Positions 44,162 through 54,058 of a stretch of DNA of 64,000 nt are shown here, piece by piece; position 1 is the stretch's first letter, and every line of letters begins with the position of its first letter. Source of the DNA: Empedobacter sp036647415 (lineage in GTDB: Bacteria > Bacteroidota > Bacteroidia > Flavobacteriales > Weeksellaceae); NCBI RefSeq assembly GCF_036647415.1, contig NZ_JAVXKG010000005.1:1-64000 (forward strand), read 5' to 3'. The notes under the pieces are model-generated. The model was not told the DNA's origin. It did no database searches and saw nothing but the letters and a program-made list of their open reading frames with translations. Both the position numbers and the translations under genes were made by a program.

Positions 44162-44191
44162 AAAAAAACCACGTTATTAAAACGTGGTTTT
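44162..44191 (-). terminator. Terminator of the S46 peptidase gene
   Basis: AAAACCACGTT (44165-44175) pairs with AACGTGGTTTT (44181-44191) around a 5-base loop. The minus strand continues with T. Confidence 0.88.
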
Positions 44192-44208
44192 CAGTAATTT
44201 ATCTGATA

Positions 44209-46362
44209 TTATTTACTTTCGTCAATAATTGTCATTTCGTCAATCAAACGTTGTGCATTTGCATATTTGTCTACAACCCACAAAATGTAACGAGAATCTA
44301 CCATAATGTTACGGCAAATCTCAGGATCATAATTCAAGTCAGACATTGTACCTTCCCAAACACGATCAAAATTTAATCCGATTAATTCTCCTTTTGCATT
44401 AAGAGCTGGTGAACCAGAATTTCCTCCAGTTGTATGGTTTGTTGCAATAAAGTTAACAGGTAATTTTCCAGATTTATCAGAATATTTGCCATAATCTTTT
44501 GTTTCATATAAATGCAACATGTGTTTTGGTAAATCAAACTCGTAATCACCTGGTATGTATTTTTCTACAATTCCTTCCATGTGTGTAATTGGCTCATAAT
44601 AAACAGCATCACGAGGTTGGTAACCATCTACTTTTCCGTATGTTACACGTAAAGTTGAATTGGCATCTGGAAAAATCTTACGATCAGAAAAAACGTCCAT
44701 TTGTCCTTTCATATAAGTACGCATTAACTTATTCATTTTATCTTGATTAGCTAAATAAGTAGGCGTAACTTTTGTTTGATTCGCATCTAAAATTAGATGA
44801 ATTTGACCAATTAAAGCATCATCTTTTAATGCTTTGATAAACTCTGCATCATTTTCTGCTAACGCTTTTATGTTTCCTAATACAGATTGTCCGTTTATTT
44901 TTTTAGTTCCATTAACAACTGTATTTCCTAATGCAGTTTTGATAGTTGCAGCAGTTGTATTTGGTAATAAATTTTGAGGAAGAACTTTAAAGTAATTATC
45001 TGCTAAATCCGAAGAAATTGTTTGATCTAAATCTGCATTATAATCTTTGTGCATAGAAGAAACCGTGTTCAATGATTTTGCTTTTACTTCAGCATAATTT
45101 TTTTGACCAACAGAATTCAAAATATTATTTAACGTTAATGCCATTCTAAACGTTTCAGAATTAGAGAAAAACGTTTCAGAATACATTGTGTATGCCAAAT
45201 TATAATCTTTATTTACTTTGTTTAATTCATTCAAATCAGAAATAACAGTAGCATATTGTTTCTTTAATTTTGAATCTTTTTCAATACGATTCATAAATTC
45301 TTGCTCGTATGCTTGACGTTTTTCTACAGCTTTAGAACGATTAAGACCTAAAACTTCGCCAATCCATTTTTTGTGAGCATTAGAAATACGTGCTTGTTTA
45401 GACGCATATGCGATACGAGTTGCATTGTCTTCTCTCATTTTTTTATCAATATGAGATAAAGCAATTGTTCTTACATTAATACGCGCAGGATCTATAACAT
45501 CTTTTATTTGCTCTAATGATGAAGCTGTTAAATATTCATCAGTACTTCCAGGAAATCCGTAAACAAATGTAAAGTCATCTTGCTGAATACCAGAAATATT
45601 AATCGGTAAAAAATGTTTTGGTTTAAATGGAACATTGTCTACAGAATAATCAGCAGGTTTATTGTTTTTATCTGCATAAATACGGAACATAGAAAAATCT
45701 CCAGTATGACGAGGCCAAACCCAGTTATCCGTATCGTTACCATATTTACCAATTGCCGATGGTGGCGCACCAACTAAACGCACATCTTTATACGTTTCTG
45801 TTGTAAACTGGTAATATTTATTTCCTTTGTAAAAAGGTTTTATAAATGCAGCTTGATAAGATTCGGTTTTTGTTTTACCATTTAAATCTTCAATATTTTT
45901 TTTGATAATTTTATTACGGTCTTCTTCAGACATATTGTCTTTTATACCTTTTAAAATGGCAGATGTAACATCTTTTATATCAACAATAAATGTAGCTGTA
46001 AGACCATCATTTGGTAATTCGTCTTTTAATTCTTTTGCCCAAAAACCATCTGTTAAATAATCATTTTCTAAAGAAGAATGCGCTTGGATTTCACCATAAC
46101 CACAGTGATGATTTGTTAATAATAAACCATTAGGAGAAATAACTTCGGATGTACAACCACCACCAAAATGAGCAACTGCATTGTTAATACTTTTATCTCC
46201 TGTACTAAAAATATCATTTGCTGATATTTTTAATCCCATTTCCTTCATTTCCTTCTCATTCAATTCTGTAGGAATCCACATTCCACCACCTTGTTGTGCA
46301 AATACATTGAAATTTGCAAACAAAGCCATTAAAATTGAACCTTTAACGATCAGTTTTTTCAT
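44209..46362 (-). CDS. S46 family dipeptidyl-peptidase, DPP11 type
   Basis: A 717-residue periplasmic serine peptidase that removes N-terminal dipeptides. The signal peptide ends near FAQ (residue 23). The catalytic His is at 85 in TNHHCGYG, the same number as in P. gingivalis DPP11, and the nucleophile is Ser649 in GGNSGSP. The specificity residue, 18 positions after the serine, is Arg667 (NFDRVWEG). In DPP11 this Arg selects Asp/Glu at P1, whereas DPP7 has Gly there. It supports growth on peptides. A single-gene unit with a terminator. Confidence 0.93.
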   Translation of the reverse strand: MKKLIVKGSILMALFANFNVFAQQGGGMWIPTELNEKEMKEMGLKISANDIFSTGDKSINNAVAHFGGGCTSEVISPNGLLLTNHHCGYGEIQAHSSLENDYLTDGFWAKELKDELPNDGLTATFIVDIKDVTSAILKGIKDNMSEEDRNKIIKKNIEDLNGKTKTESYQAAFIKPFYKGNKYYQFTTETYKDVRLVGAPPSAIGKYGNDTDNWVWPRHTGDFSMFRIYADKNNKPADYSVDNVPFKPKHFLPINISGIQQDDFTFVYGFPGSTDEYLTASSLEQIKDVIDPARINVRTIALSHIDKKMREDNATRIAYASKQARISNAHKKWIGEVLGLNRSKAVEKRQAYEQEFMNRIEKDSKLKKQYATVISDLNELNKVNKDYNLAYTMYSETFFSNSETFRMALTLNNILNSVGQKNYAEVKAKSLNTVSSMHKDYNADLDQTISSDLADNYFKVLPQNLLPNTTAATIKTALGNTVVNGTKKINGQSVLGNIKALAENDAEFIKALKDDALIGQIHLILDANQTKVTPTYLANQDKMNKLMRTYMKGQMDVFSDRKIFPDANSTLRVTYGKVDGYQPRDAVYYEPITHMEGIVEKYIPGDYEFDLPKHMLHLYETKDYGKYSDKSGKLPVNFIATNHTTGGNSGSPALNAKGELIGLNFDRVWEGTMSDLNYDPEICRNIMVDSRYILWVVDKYANAQRLIDEMTIIDESK

Positions 46363-46509
46363 TCTTTGTATTTTCTTAAAATTTTATCGATTTCATTATA
46401 ATTCCAAAGATAAAGATTTTTATTCAATCGTTAAAGAATTGCTCAAAACCATTATTTCTTATAGAGATTGATTAAAGTAATTTTGATTATTTTTGATGAA
46501 AATATAATT

Positions 46510-47364
46510 ATGAGAAATTTTTTAGTTTTAATTCTAATGTCTTTTGCATTTACTTCTTGTGCCATAAATGAAGTTGTAGATTTATCTAATCCGAATGAAA
46601 TAAGATATTCTAATGAAACAGATTTAATTGGAATAAAACGACTTCTTGAAAAACAAACAGATAATACTTCTAAAAATAATTTAGAAATTTTAAAGAAAAA
46701 TTCGAATAAAGATTTAAGTATCAATGAATTTATTTCATTTCTGAAAACTTTGGATTTAAATCAAACTAAGCAAAATGATAAATTTGAAGATTTATATGTC
46801 ATTCAAGAAGATTTGAGTTCTTTAGATTTTATGTTTTATAGAATTGATTATAATGAAAAGGATTTTAAATTTTTAATCATTAATAAAGCTAATTCAATTT
46901 CTAATCTGAATGAAAATTTCAATAAATTACAAGAGGTTTATAAAATTATTAATCATAAAAAGCAACTAAAGTTTGAGGCTGAATTAAAGAAATTAAAGAA
47001 AAAAGAAAGAGATAGTCAATTAATTAATTTAATGAGATCTCAGAATAATTCTACTATTCTTAGTTTCGGAAACAGTAAATATTTTTCTGAAGGTAATTTT
47101 TTTAAAAGAACAATTGATACAAAAGCATTTGTAGAGAGTTATTTACCAAGTAGTTTAAGTGATGAAAATAGAGAATTAATGAAGACAATGTTTAGTCAAT
47201 ACAAAGTTAATTTTAAATATACTTTTGCTTCACCTATTAAAAATATATCAATAGCTGATGCTTTATTTTCGTTATATAGAAAAACTTTTTCAAAAGAATA
47301 TTCATTAATAGAATTATTAAATAATCCTGAACTTAATAATTTCACTGTAGAATTAGAAGATTAA
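46510..47364 (+). CDS. Hypothetical lipoprotein
   Basis: About 284 residues from ATG 46510. This start places a lipoprotein signal (MRNFLVLILMSFAFTSC) at the N-terminus; an in-frame ATG at 46468 adds an unlikely 14 residues. The mature part is helical and charged, with a Lys/Glu-rich stretch near the middle (EAELKKLKKKERDSQ). I do not recognise the family and see no catalytic motif. It is divergent from the S46 peptidase and upstream of lipB, and appears to be a single unit. Confidence 0.75.
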   Translation: MRNFLVLILMSFAFTSCAINEVVDLSNPNEIRYSNETDLIGIKRLLEKQTDNTSKNNLEILKKNSNKDLSINEFISFLKTLDLNQTKQNDKFEDLYVIQEDLSSLDFMFYRIDYNEKDFKFLIINKANSISNLNENFNKLQEVYKIINHKKQLKFEAELKKLKKKERDSQLINLMRSQNNSTILSFGNSKYFSEGNFFKRTIDTKAFVESYLPSSLSDENRELMKTMFSQYKVNFKYTFASPIKNISIADALFSLYRKTFSKEYSLIELLNNPELNNFTVELED

Positions 47365-47431
47365 TAGGAGCTGTTTATAATAATTAATCCTCAAATGATT
47401 CGTAAATTTGACATTCGAAACACAATGTAAA

Positions 47432-48145
47432 ATGAAACAAGTTGTAAAATTTCAGGATTTAGGAATTGACAGAGATTACCAAGAAATTTGGGATTATCAA
47501 GAATCTCTTTTAGCCGATAATATCGCCATCAAACAATATAATCGCGCACAAGAAAAGGAAGGGAAATCTGATTTTAAAACAACAACTAATCATCTTTTAT
47601 TTGTAGAACATCCACACGTTTATACACTTGGTAAAAGTGGACATTTAGAAAATATGTTGGCTTCGAGCGATAAATTAAACGAGATAAACGCAACATTTGT
47701 AAAAACAAATAGAGGAGGAGATATTACCTATCACGGGCCACAACAATTGGTTGGCTATCCTATTATTGATTTAGATACTTTCAAACCAGATATTCATCTT
47801 TATATGCGTAATTTGGAAGAAGTAATAATAAAAACAATAGCAGAATATGGTCTAAAAGGCGAACGTTCTAATGGAGAAACAGGAGTTTGGTTAGATCCAG
47901 GAAAACCGTTTGCACGTAAAATTTGTGCAATGGGTGTTAAGGCTTCACGTTGGGTTACAATGCATGGTTTTGCGCTAAATGTAAACACAGATTTACGTTA
48001 TTTTGAATACATAGTTCCATGTGGAATTCAAGATAAAGCAGTAACATCCATTGATAGAGAGCTTGGTTTTCAGGTTGATATGAACGAAATAAAAGAATAT
48101 GCAAAGAAACATTTTATGGATGTTTTTGATGTTGAAATAAAATGA
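47432..48145 (+). CDS. lipB: Lipoyl(octanoyl) transferase LipB
   Basis: Moves octanoate from acyl carrier protein to lipoyl domains, the first step of lipoate synthesis. It has 237 residues from ATG 47432; an in-frame TTG at 47408 is ignored because LipB starts near this point. Signature segments are NRGGDITYHGPQQLVGYPI, the catalytic lysine in GVKASRWVTMHGFALNVN and the catalytic cysteine in YIVPCGI. All active-site residues are present. A terminator follows at 48174. Confidence 0.95.
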   Translation: MKQVVKFQDLGIDRDYQEIWDYQESLLADNIAIKQYNRAQEKEGKSDFKTTTNHLLFVEHPHVYTLGKSGHLENMLASSDKLNEINATFVKTNRGGDITYHGPQQLVGYPIIDLDTFKPDIHLYMRNLEEVIIKTIAEYGLKGERSNGETGVWLDPGKPFARKICAMGVKASRWVTMHGFALNVNTDLRYFEYIVPCGIQDKAVTSIDRELGFQVDMNEIKEYAKKHFMDVFDVEIK

Positions 48146-48173
48146 TGTTATCTCAAAAATATAAATTAATTTT

Positions 48174-48202
48174 AAAGACTGTTTTTTTAGCAGTCTTTTT
48201 TT
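48174..48202 (+). terminator. lipB terminator
   Basis: AAAGACTG (48174-48181) pairs with CAGTCTTT (48191-48198), followed by a T-run to 48202. It ends 14 bases before the next start codon. Confidence 0.8.
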
Positions 48203-48215
48203 GTATCTATATAAT

Positions 48216-50930
48216 ATGAAGTTTTATTTATTATTTTTTATACTAATTTCCAACCAACTTTTTTCGCAATCATTTGCGCCAATTATTACAAATTATCCCA
48301 AAAGTGAATATCTTGGTGAATCACCAATTTGGGATATTGCAGAAAATAAGAAAAACGGGACAATTTTTTTTGCAAATAATAGAAATATTTTGGCTTATGA
48401 TGGAAATTTTTGGGAAAAAATTTCTACAAATAATTTAGCAATTACGCGTTCTGTGGCTATTATTAATCAAGTTATTTATTCGGGTTCGTTAAATAATTTT
48501 GGATATTGGAAACTTGAGAAGGGAACTCGAAAATATGTGTCAATTTCAGATCAATTCAATAGTTTCAAAGGATTAGAACAAGAAGAAATTTGGAAGATTT
48601 TTTATCATCAAAAAAATATTTATTTTCAATCATTTAATTACTTGTTTCAATTTGATGGTAAGGAAGTTAAACGATTTAAATTACCTGCACTTTCGTCTTA
48701 TATTTTTGAAGTTGATAATCATCTGTTTGTCGCAACTATTTCGAAAGGAATTTTCGAATTTTTAGATGGAAAATTTATTAAAAAATTTGATGTTATTCAA
48801 GATAAACCCATTGTTGTTCATGGTATTGAGAAATATGGAAATGATTTTTTGATTGGTACTTTAACAGAAGGGATTTTTATTTATAACAATAAAGGAGTAA
48901 TTCCATTTGATTTAAAATTGAATCAATTACTAAAAAATCATTTGATTCTGAAAATGTTATGCTTCGATAATCATTTAATTATCGGAACATCTAACAATGG
49001 AGTTTATGTTTATGACTTGAAAAACAAAACGTACATTAATTATAACCAAAACTTAGGTTTAATAAGTAATACAATTCAAAATATAAAAATAGATTCTAAA
49101 GGAAATGCGTGGCTGGGAACAGATAAAGGAATTTCTAAGATTGAGCTAAAAAATAAAACGCAGTTGTTGTATGATTACAATGGGCATTTAGGAAATGTAT
49201 TTACGTTTGATTTTTTCAAAAATAGTTTATTGATTGGTACAAATCATGGATTTTACAATTATTCATTTACAGAAAATACAACAAAACCTTTGATAGAAAA
49301 AGGTTTAATTTGGAATGTTACAAATCTTGATCAAACTTTATTTGTTTCTGACAGTTGGGGAACACATTTGTATAACGGAAAGTTAGAAAAATTATCCATA
49401 AATAATGGAGGATACAAATTGATAAAAATAGGTTCTACATTTTATCAATCTTCTTTTACAGGTGTTTACAAGTTTGATTTAAAGACATTAAAATCTCCTC
49501 ATAAAATCTCTAATTTATCAATTCCAATTTTAGATTTTGTTGTCGTTCAGAATAAAATTTTAGGAATAGGAAAAAATGGAGGATTGTATCTTTTTGATGT
49601 TGTAAAAAATTCTGGTAAAGAAATATTGTATAAAGGAAAACAACTAGTAAATCCACAGATCATAAAAGAAAATAATAGAATTTATATTTTAATTGATAAT
49701 CAGAATTTTGAAAACTTTGATCTTTTTTCTAAAAAGTTTACTACTTTGAAATTAAACTCTAAACTAAAAAATATAAACCGTATTAGAGAGTTAAATGCAG
49801 ATAATTTTTTGGTAGAGGCTGATCATATTTTATATTATTCTAAGGTGGAAAATAATAGTTTAATTCATTATTTGATTCCAAAAAAATTGTATGATGGAAA
49901 ATTGGTTGATGATAATTTGACAGGAAAAGTGAATAATCAGTTTTTGTATATAAATCTTGAAAATGGTATTTTAAAATATGATTTAAATTCAATCAAAAAA
50001 GATTTACCACAGGTTAAAATTAGTGCAAAAATTAACCAAAGTATACTCGAGAATAACCCAAAAATAGAATATTCTAATAATTATATTGACTTTTATGTCT
50101 CAATTTTGAATGATGATTTTTCTAATTATCAATTATTTTATCAATTAAATGATTCTAAAATTTTACCGCTTAATTCTCCTATAATCAATTATAAGCAATT
50201 AGAAAGTGGAATATATGATTTAAAAATTTATACATTAAAAGATGGCGATTTTAAAAAATTAAATCATTTTCATTTTCGTATCAAGAAAATATGGTATCTA
50301 TCTACCGTGATGATTATTATTTATGCTTTACTTGTGTTAGGTTCAATTTTTTCTTTCTATCAATACAATAGATTTAAAATAAAACAACGATTTAAGATAA
50401 AACAAAAAGCATTTGAATACGAATTGAATCTTTTAGAATTAAAGCATAAACAGGAGTTAAAAGAATTTACACATAGACAAGAGAAAGGCTTATTAGAAAA
50501 TTCGTTACAATCTAAATCGACAGAATTGGCTGCTCAGGCTTTAATTTTGGCTAACCAGCGCTCTATGATTACAGACGTTAACGAATTATTTTCACAGCTT
50601 GATGTGAATGAGGAAAATAAAAGATTAAAGAAAAAGTTTGAGAAAACGTTTTCGGAATATAGCTATAATAGAAACGAATGGGAGAGTTTTGAGCTTAATA
50701 TTCAGGAAATTCACCAAGACTTTATCAAAAGATTATCAGATAAATATTCGCAACTATCAGCTAAAGATTTGAAACTTTGTGTTTTCTTACGCATGAATTT
50801 ATCAACTAAAGAAATTGCTCCTTTAATGCATCTTAATTATCGCTCCGTCGAACTACAACGATATAGATTAAGAAAAAAAATGCAAATTTCATCAGAAATT
50901 AACTTAAATAAGTATATGATTAATTTTTAA
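48216..50930 (+). CDS. Propeller / three-Y-domain regulator with C-terminal HTH (PUL regulator)
   Basis: About 904 residues from ATG 48216. A signal-like helix (FYLLFFILISNQLFSQS) is followed by two-component-regulator propeller repeats (NAWLGTDKGISKIELKN and similar blades) up to about 640. A Y_Y_Y-type Ig domain follows, then a single membrane helix (YLSTVMIIIYALLVLGSIFSF), a cytoplasmic coiled coil and a LuxR-like HTH (DLKLCVFLRMNLSTKEIAPLM). There is no histidine kinase domain, so it senses a sugar outside and binds DNA itself, like SusR. Its place ahead of susC suggests it controls the glucan locus. Confidence 0.85.
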   Translation: MKFYLLFFILISNQLFSQSFAPIITNYPKSEYLGESPIWDIAENKKNGTIFFANNRNILAYDGNFWEKISTNNLAITRSVAIINQVIYSGSLNNFGYWKLEKGTRKYVSISDQFNSFKGLEQEEIWKIFYHQKNIYFQSFNYLFQFDGKEVKRFKLPALSSYIFEVDNHLFVATISKGIFEFLDGKFIKKFDVIQDKPIVVHGIEKYGNDFLIGTLTEGIFIYNNKGVIPFDLKLNQLLKNHLILKMLCFDNHLIIGTSNNGVYVYDLKNKTYINYNQNLGLISNTIQNIKIDSKGNAWLGTDKGISKIELKNKTQLLYDYNGHLGNVFTFDFFKNSLLIGTNHGFYNYSFTENTTKPLIEKGLIWNVTNLDQTLFVSDSWGTHLYNGKLEKLSINNGGYKLIKIGSTFYQSSFTGVYKFDLKTLKSPHKISNLSIPILDFVVVQNKILGIGKNGGLYLFDVVKNSGKEILYKGKQLVNPQIIKENNRIYILIDNQNFENFDLFSKKFTTLKLNSKLKNINRIRELNADNFLVEADHILYYSKVENNSLIHYLIPKKLYDGKLVDDNLTGKVNNQFLYINLENGILKYDLNSIKKDLPQVKISAKINQSILENNPKIEYSNNYIDFYVSILNDDFSNYQLFYQLNDSKILPLNSPIINYKQLESGIYDLKIYTLKDGDFKKLNHFHFRIKKIWYLSTVMIIIYALLVLGSIFSFYQYNRFKIKQRFKIKQKAFEYELNLLELKHKQELKEFTHRQEKGLLENSLQSKSTELAAQALILANQRSMITDVNELFSQLDVNEENKRLKKKFEKTFSEYSYNRNEWESFELNIQEIHQDFIKRLSDKYSQLSAKDLKLCVFLRMNLSTKEIAPLMHLNYRSVELQRYRLRKKMQISSEINLNKYMINF

Positions 50931-51050
50931 AATTCAGAAAATTAATTACATCATAACTACATCAAGTTATTTAATTACTTAATTTAATTATTTTAATATC
51001 AGTGTTTTATGTTTTAATATTTCGGAACTGTATTTTCAGAGATTTTTAAC

Positions 51051-51083
51051 TTGTTAATCAAGTGTTAAATGATGCTATTTTTG
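51051..51083 (+). promoter_or_regulatory. Predicted promoter of the susC operon
   Basis: TTG (51051-51053) and TATTTTTG (51076-51083) are 22 bases apart, inside the Flavobacterium range. The susC start is 22 bases past the -7 element. The 175-base spacer upstream is the natural target of the preceding regulator. Confidence 0.6.
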
Positions 51084-51105
51084 AAATAACCATTATTAAC
51101 ATAAA

Positions 51106-54039
51106 ATGAAAAAATATTTTTTTCCATTATTTATTCTTGGGTCTTTCTGTGTGAATGCCCAAGTTACTAACGATTCTATTCAGATAGAAGAAGATCCTTT
51201 TGCAAGTGATTCGATTATATTAAATCAAGCTGTTGTAATAGGATACGGATCTGTAAAGAAATCAGATCTTACATCTGCAGTATCATCTGCAAATGCAAAA
51301 GATATTACACAAATAGCAAGTACAACTGCCATGCAATCTTTGCAAGGTAAATTAGCGGGTGTTAATATTATTAACACGGATACTCCAGGAGGTACGCCAA
51401 CTGTTTTGGTTCGTGGAATGGGTACAGCTTTGGGAGGTAAAGCTCCTTTGTATGTTGTGGATGGATTAATTGTTCCAAATATCAATAACATTAACCCAAA
51501 TGATATTGAAAAAATTGATGTTTTAAAAGATGCTGCATCTTCAGCTATTTATGGAGTTCGTGGTGCTAACGGTGTTGTTGTTGTAACAACAAAACGTGGT
51601 AAAACAGGAAAAATTAGAGTTAATTATGACTCGTATATTGGAGTAAGAAATACCATGAATATGGTTGAAATGGCTGATGCTAATCAATACATAACTTACT
51701 TTAATGAACAAAGAAAAGCTACAGGAGGTTCTTTAATTTCTACTACTCAACGTTATAATACGGATTGGTTTGATGAAATGTTAACAACAGGACAGCTAAT
51801 TAGTAATAACGTCTCATTAGCTGGTGCTGGTGAGAATATTAATTACATGTTTAGTATTAATAATTTCGAAGAGAAAGGAATTTTAGAAGGAAATAACTTC
51901 AAAAGAACAACTGTTCGTAGTAATAACGATTACAAATTATTTGATGGAGTTTTAAAGATTAAACAAAATGTTAGTGCTACTTTTTCTAGAGAAGTTCCTA
52001 AACCATATGGAGCATTTGATGTAGCTTATCGTCAGTCGCCATTAGTTCCTGTCAAATATGATAATGGAAGATGGGGTTTACCTATTTTTAATACAACGAC
52101 AGGAGAAGTAACATACGTTGCAAAATCAGGAGAGGTGACAAGTAATTTGAACTCTCATGGTAACCCTATGTCTACTTTATTCTATGACAACCAAAAAGCT
52201 AATTCTACTACGCTTCAAGGAAATATAGAAGCAGAGTTGAAACTTACAAAAGGGTTAACAGTAACTTCTCGCGCTGGAGGAACAAAATATTGGTATAAAT
52301 ACAGAGAATTCAATCCTATTAAAGAAAGATGGATTGCAGGTAATCCAATTAGAACTGCTGCAGAGTTTGAAGGTTTAAAAGCGAAAAATCCAGCGAGTTC
52401 TACTTATATGAACAACTCTCTAAATCTAAATAATGTAGAAACGTTTAGATGGTCATGGGAAAATTTCGTGACATTTGATCGCAAATTTGGAGATCATTCA
52501 TTCAATGTTGTAGCAGGAGTTTCTGCTGAAAAAATGGGTATTGGTCAATATTCGGATATCACAGTATATGATGTTCCTGATAAAGAACAATATTGGTCAG
52601 CTCATCATGCTTCTGGGCAATACAAAGCTGCAATGGATCAAAATAATTACACTCCAATTGCTTATGCTTCTTATTTTGCACGTTTACAATATAATTACGC
52701 AAATAAATACTATGTTTCTGGAATTATTCGTAGAGATGGTTCAAGTCAGTTTAAGCAAAATGAAAAATATTGGGGAACTTTCCCGTCAGTTTCCGCAGCT
52801 TGGAATATTTCTAACGAAGAATTCTTAAAAGATAGTAATGTAATTTCTTTCTTAAAACTTCGTGGAGGTTGGGGACGTTTAGGAAATGCAGATGTTCCGT
52901 ATAATTATACAACAATTTCTACTTCAACAGTTAGTGATAATGCGAATTACGTTTTTGGACCTGGTCAGGATTTAATTTATGGAGCTTACATCGGTTCTCC
53001 TGCTTATGATATTTCATGGGAAATAGTAGATGAATGGAGTGCAGGTTTAGATTTTGAGTTGTTGAAAGGAAAATTATCAGGAAGTTTAGATTACTACAAC
53101 AAAACAACAAAAAATACCATTTTAAATATCAAACAAATAGGATCTTCTCCTTATGAAAAAGATTTTTATGATCATGCCGCAAAAGTAGTAAATCAAGGTT
53201 TCGAAATTGCTTTGAATTACCGAAACGAAACAGCAGGAGGTTTTAGATATTCGATTGGTGGTAATTTCAACTACAATGAGAATGAAGTGAAATCTGTAAA
53301 AGAAGGATATTCTGGAATGACTGGAGGTTCTTTAGGAAATGGACAAATTGCAAAACGTTTAGAAGCTGGCCAACCTCTTGGTTCTTTTTGGTTATATGAA
53401 GCGGATGGGGTATGGCAAACGCAAGATGAGATTAACAACGGTGCTCATTTATCAAGCGCGCGTCCTGGACATTTACGTTACAAAGACCAAAATGGAGATG
53501 GTGTGATTGATGATCGTGATAAAAAATTCATGGGATCATATATTCCAAAATATAATTATGGAATTAATGTTAGTTTAGAATACAAAAATATTGATTTAAC
53601 GATTAGCGGTTACGGAGCTGGAGGTAATAAAATTTACAATGGTATAAAAAACACACGTTTAGGAGGAGAAAATATATCAGTTGATATGTTCAATGATCGT
53701 TGGACAGGTGCTGGTAGTACAAATTCTCATCCAGGAGCGGAGCGCGATCAAGTTGCTTCTTCTTACTATTTGGAAAAAGGTAATTACTTCAAATTAAGTA
53801 ACATGACAATCGGATATAATTTTAGAGATAAAATTGATTTTATCAGAAACTTAAGATTATATGTTAGTGCACAAAATGTATTTATGATTACGAAATATTC
53901 AGGATTTACACCGGAATTAACTTTAGATAATGTTAAAGGAAAACGTTATGATGGAAGTCCTTATGGAACAACAGGTATGGATTTCTCTGCATATCCAAAT
54001 GTTAGAACATTTTTAGTTGGATTAAACGTAGAATTCTAA
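51106..54039 (+). CDS. SusC/RagA-type TonB-dependent outer-membrane transporter
   Basis: A 977-residue barrel that imports oligosaccharides with SusD, powered by TonB. The signal peptide ends near NAQ (residue 19). The plug starts almost at once: NQAVVIGYGSVKKSDLTSAV, then PLYVVDGLIVPNINNINPNDI and KDAASSAIYGVRGANGVVVV. The usual N-terminal carboxypeptidase-regulatory domain of about 80 residues is missing, and only a short acidic stretch stands in its place. The C-terminal strand ends in FLVGLNVEF, as expected. It is followed 19 bases later by susD. The shortened N-terminus is unusual and looks genuine, because the upstream spacer is non-coding. Confidence 0.93.
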   Translation: MKKYFFPLFILGSFCVNAQVTNDSIQIEEDPFASDSIILNQAVVIGYGSVKKSDLTSAVSSANAKDITQIASTTAMQSLQGKLAGVNIINTDTPGGTPTVLVRGMGTALGGKAPLYVVDGLIVPNINNINPNDIEKIDVLKDAASSAIYGVRGANGVVVVTTKRGKTGKIRVNYDSYIGVRNTMNMVEMADANQYITYFNEQRKATGGSLISTTQRYNTDWFDEMLTTGQLISNNVSLAGAGENINYMFSINNFEEKGILEGNNFKRTTVRSNNDYKLFDGVLKIKQNVSATFSREVPKPYGAFDVAYRQSPLVPVKYDNGRWGLPIFNTTTGEVTYVAKSGEVTSNLNSHGNPMSTLFYDNQKANSTTLQGNIEAELKLTKGLTVTSRAGGTKYWYKYREFNPIKERWIAGNPIRTAAEFEGLKAKNPASSTYMNNSLNLNNVETFRWSWENFVTFDRKFGDHSFNVVAGVSAEKMGIGQYSDITVYDVPDKEQYWSAHHASGQYKAAMDQNNYTPIAYASYFARLQYNYANKYYVSGIIRRDGSSQFKQNEKYWGTFPSVSAAWNISNEEFLKDSNVISFLKLRGGWGRLGNADVPYNYTTISTSTVSDNANYVFGPGQDLIYGAYIGSPAYDISWEIVDEWSAGLDFELLKGKLSGSLDYYNKTTKNTILNIKQIGSSPYEKDFYDHAAKVVNQGFEIALNYRNETAGGFRYSIGGNFNYNENEVKSVKEGYSGMTGGSLGNGQIAKRLEAGQPLGSFWLYEADGVWQTQDEINNGAHLSSARPGHLRYKDQNGDGVIDDRDKKFMGSYIPKYNYGINVSLEYKNIDLTISGYGAGGNKIYNGIKNTRLGGENISVDMFNDRWTGAGSTNSHPGAERDQVASSYYLEKGNYFKLSNMTIGYNFRDKIDFIRNLRLYVSAQNVFMITKYSGFTPELTLDNVKGKRYDGSPYGTTGMDFSAYPNVRTFLVGLNVEF

Positions 54040-54058
54040 TCTAGAAAATTTTAAAAAA

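Noticed and set aside
50931..51105. Frameshifted N-terminal extension of SusC in the upstream spacer
   Set aside because: The spacer is AT-rich, has no coding pattern in any frame and carries a full promoter.
52541..52828. A 95-codon frame inside susC
   Set aside because: A shadow frame within an intact, strongly conserved gene.
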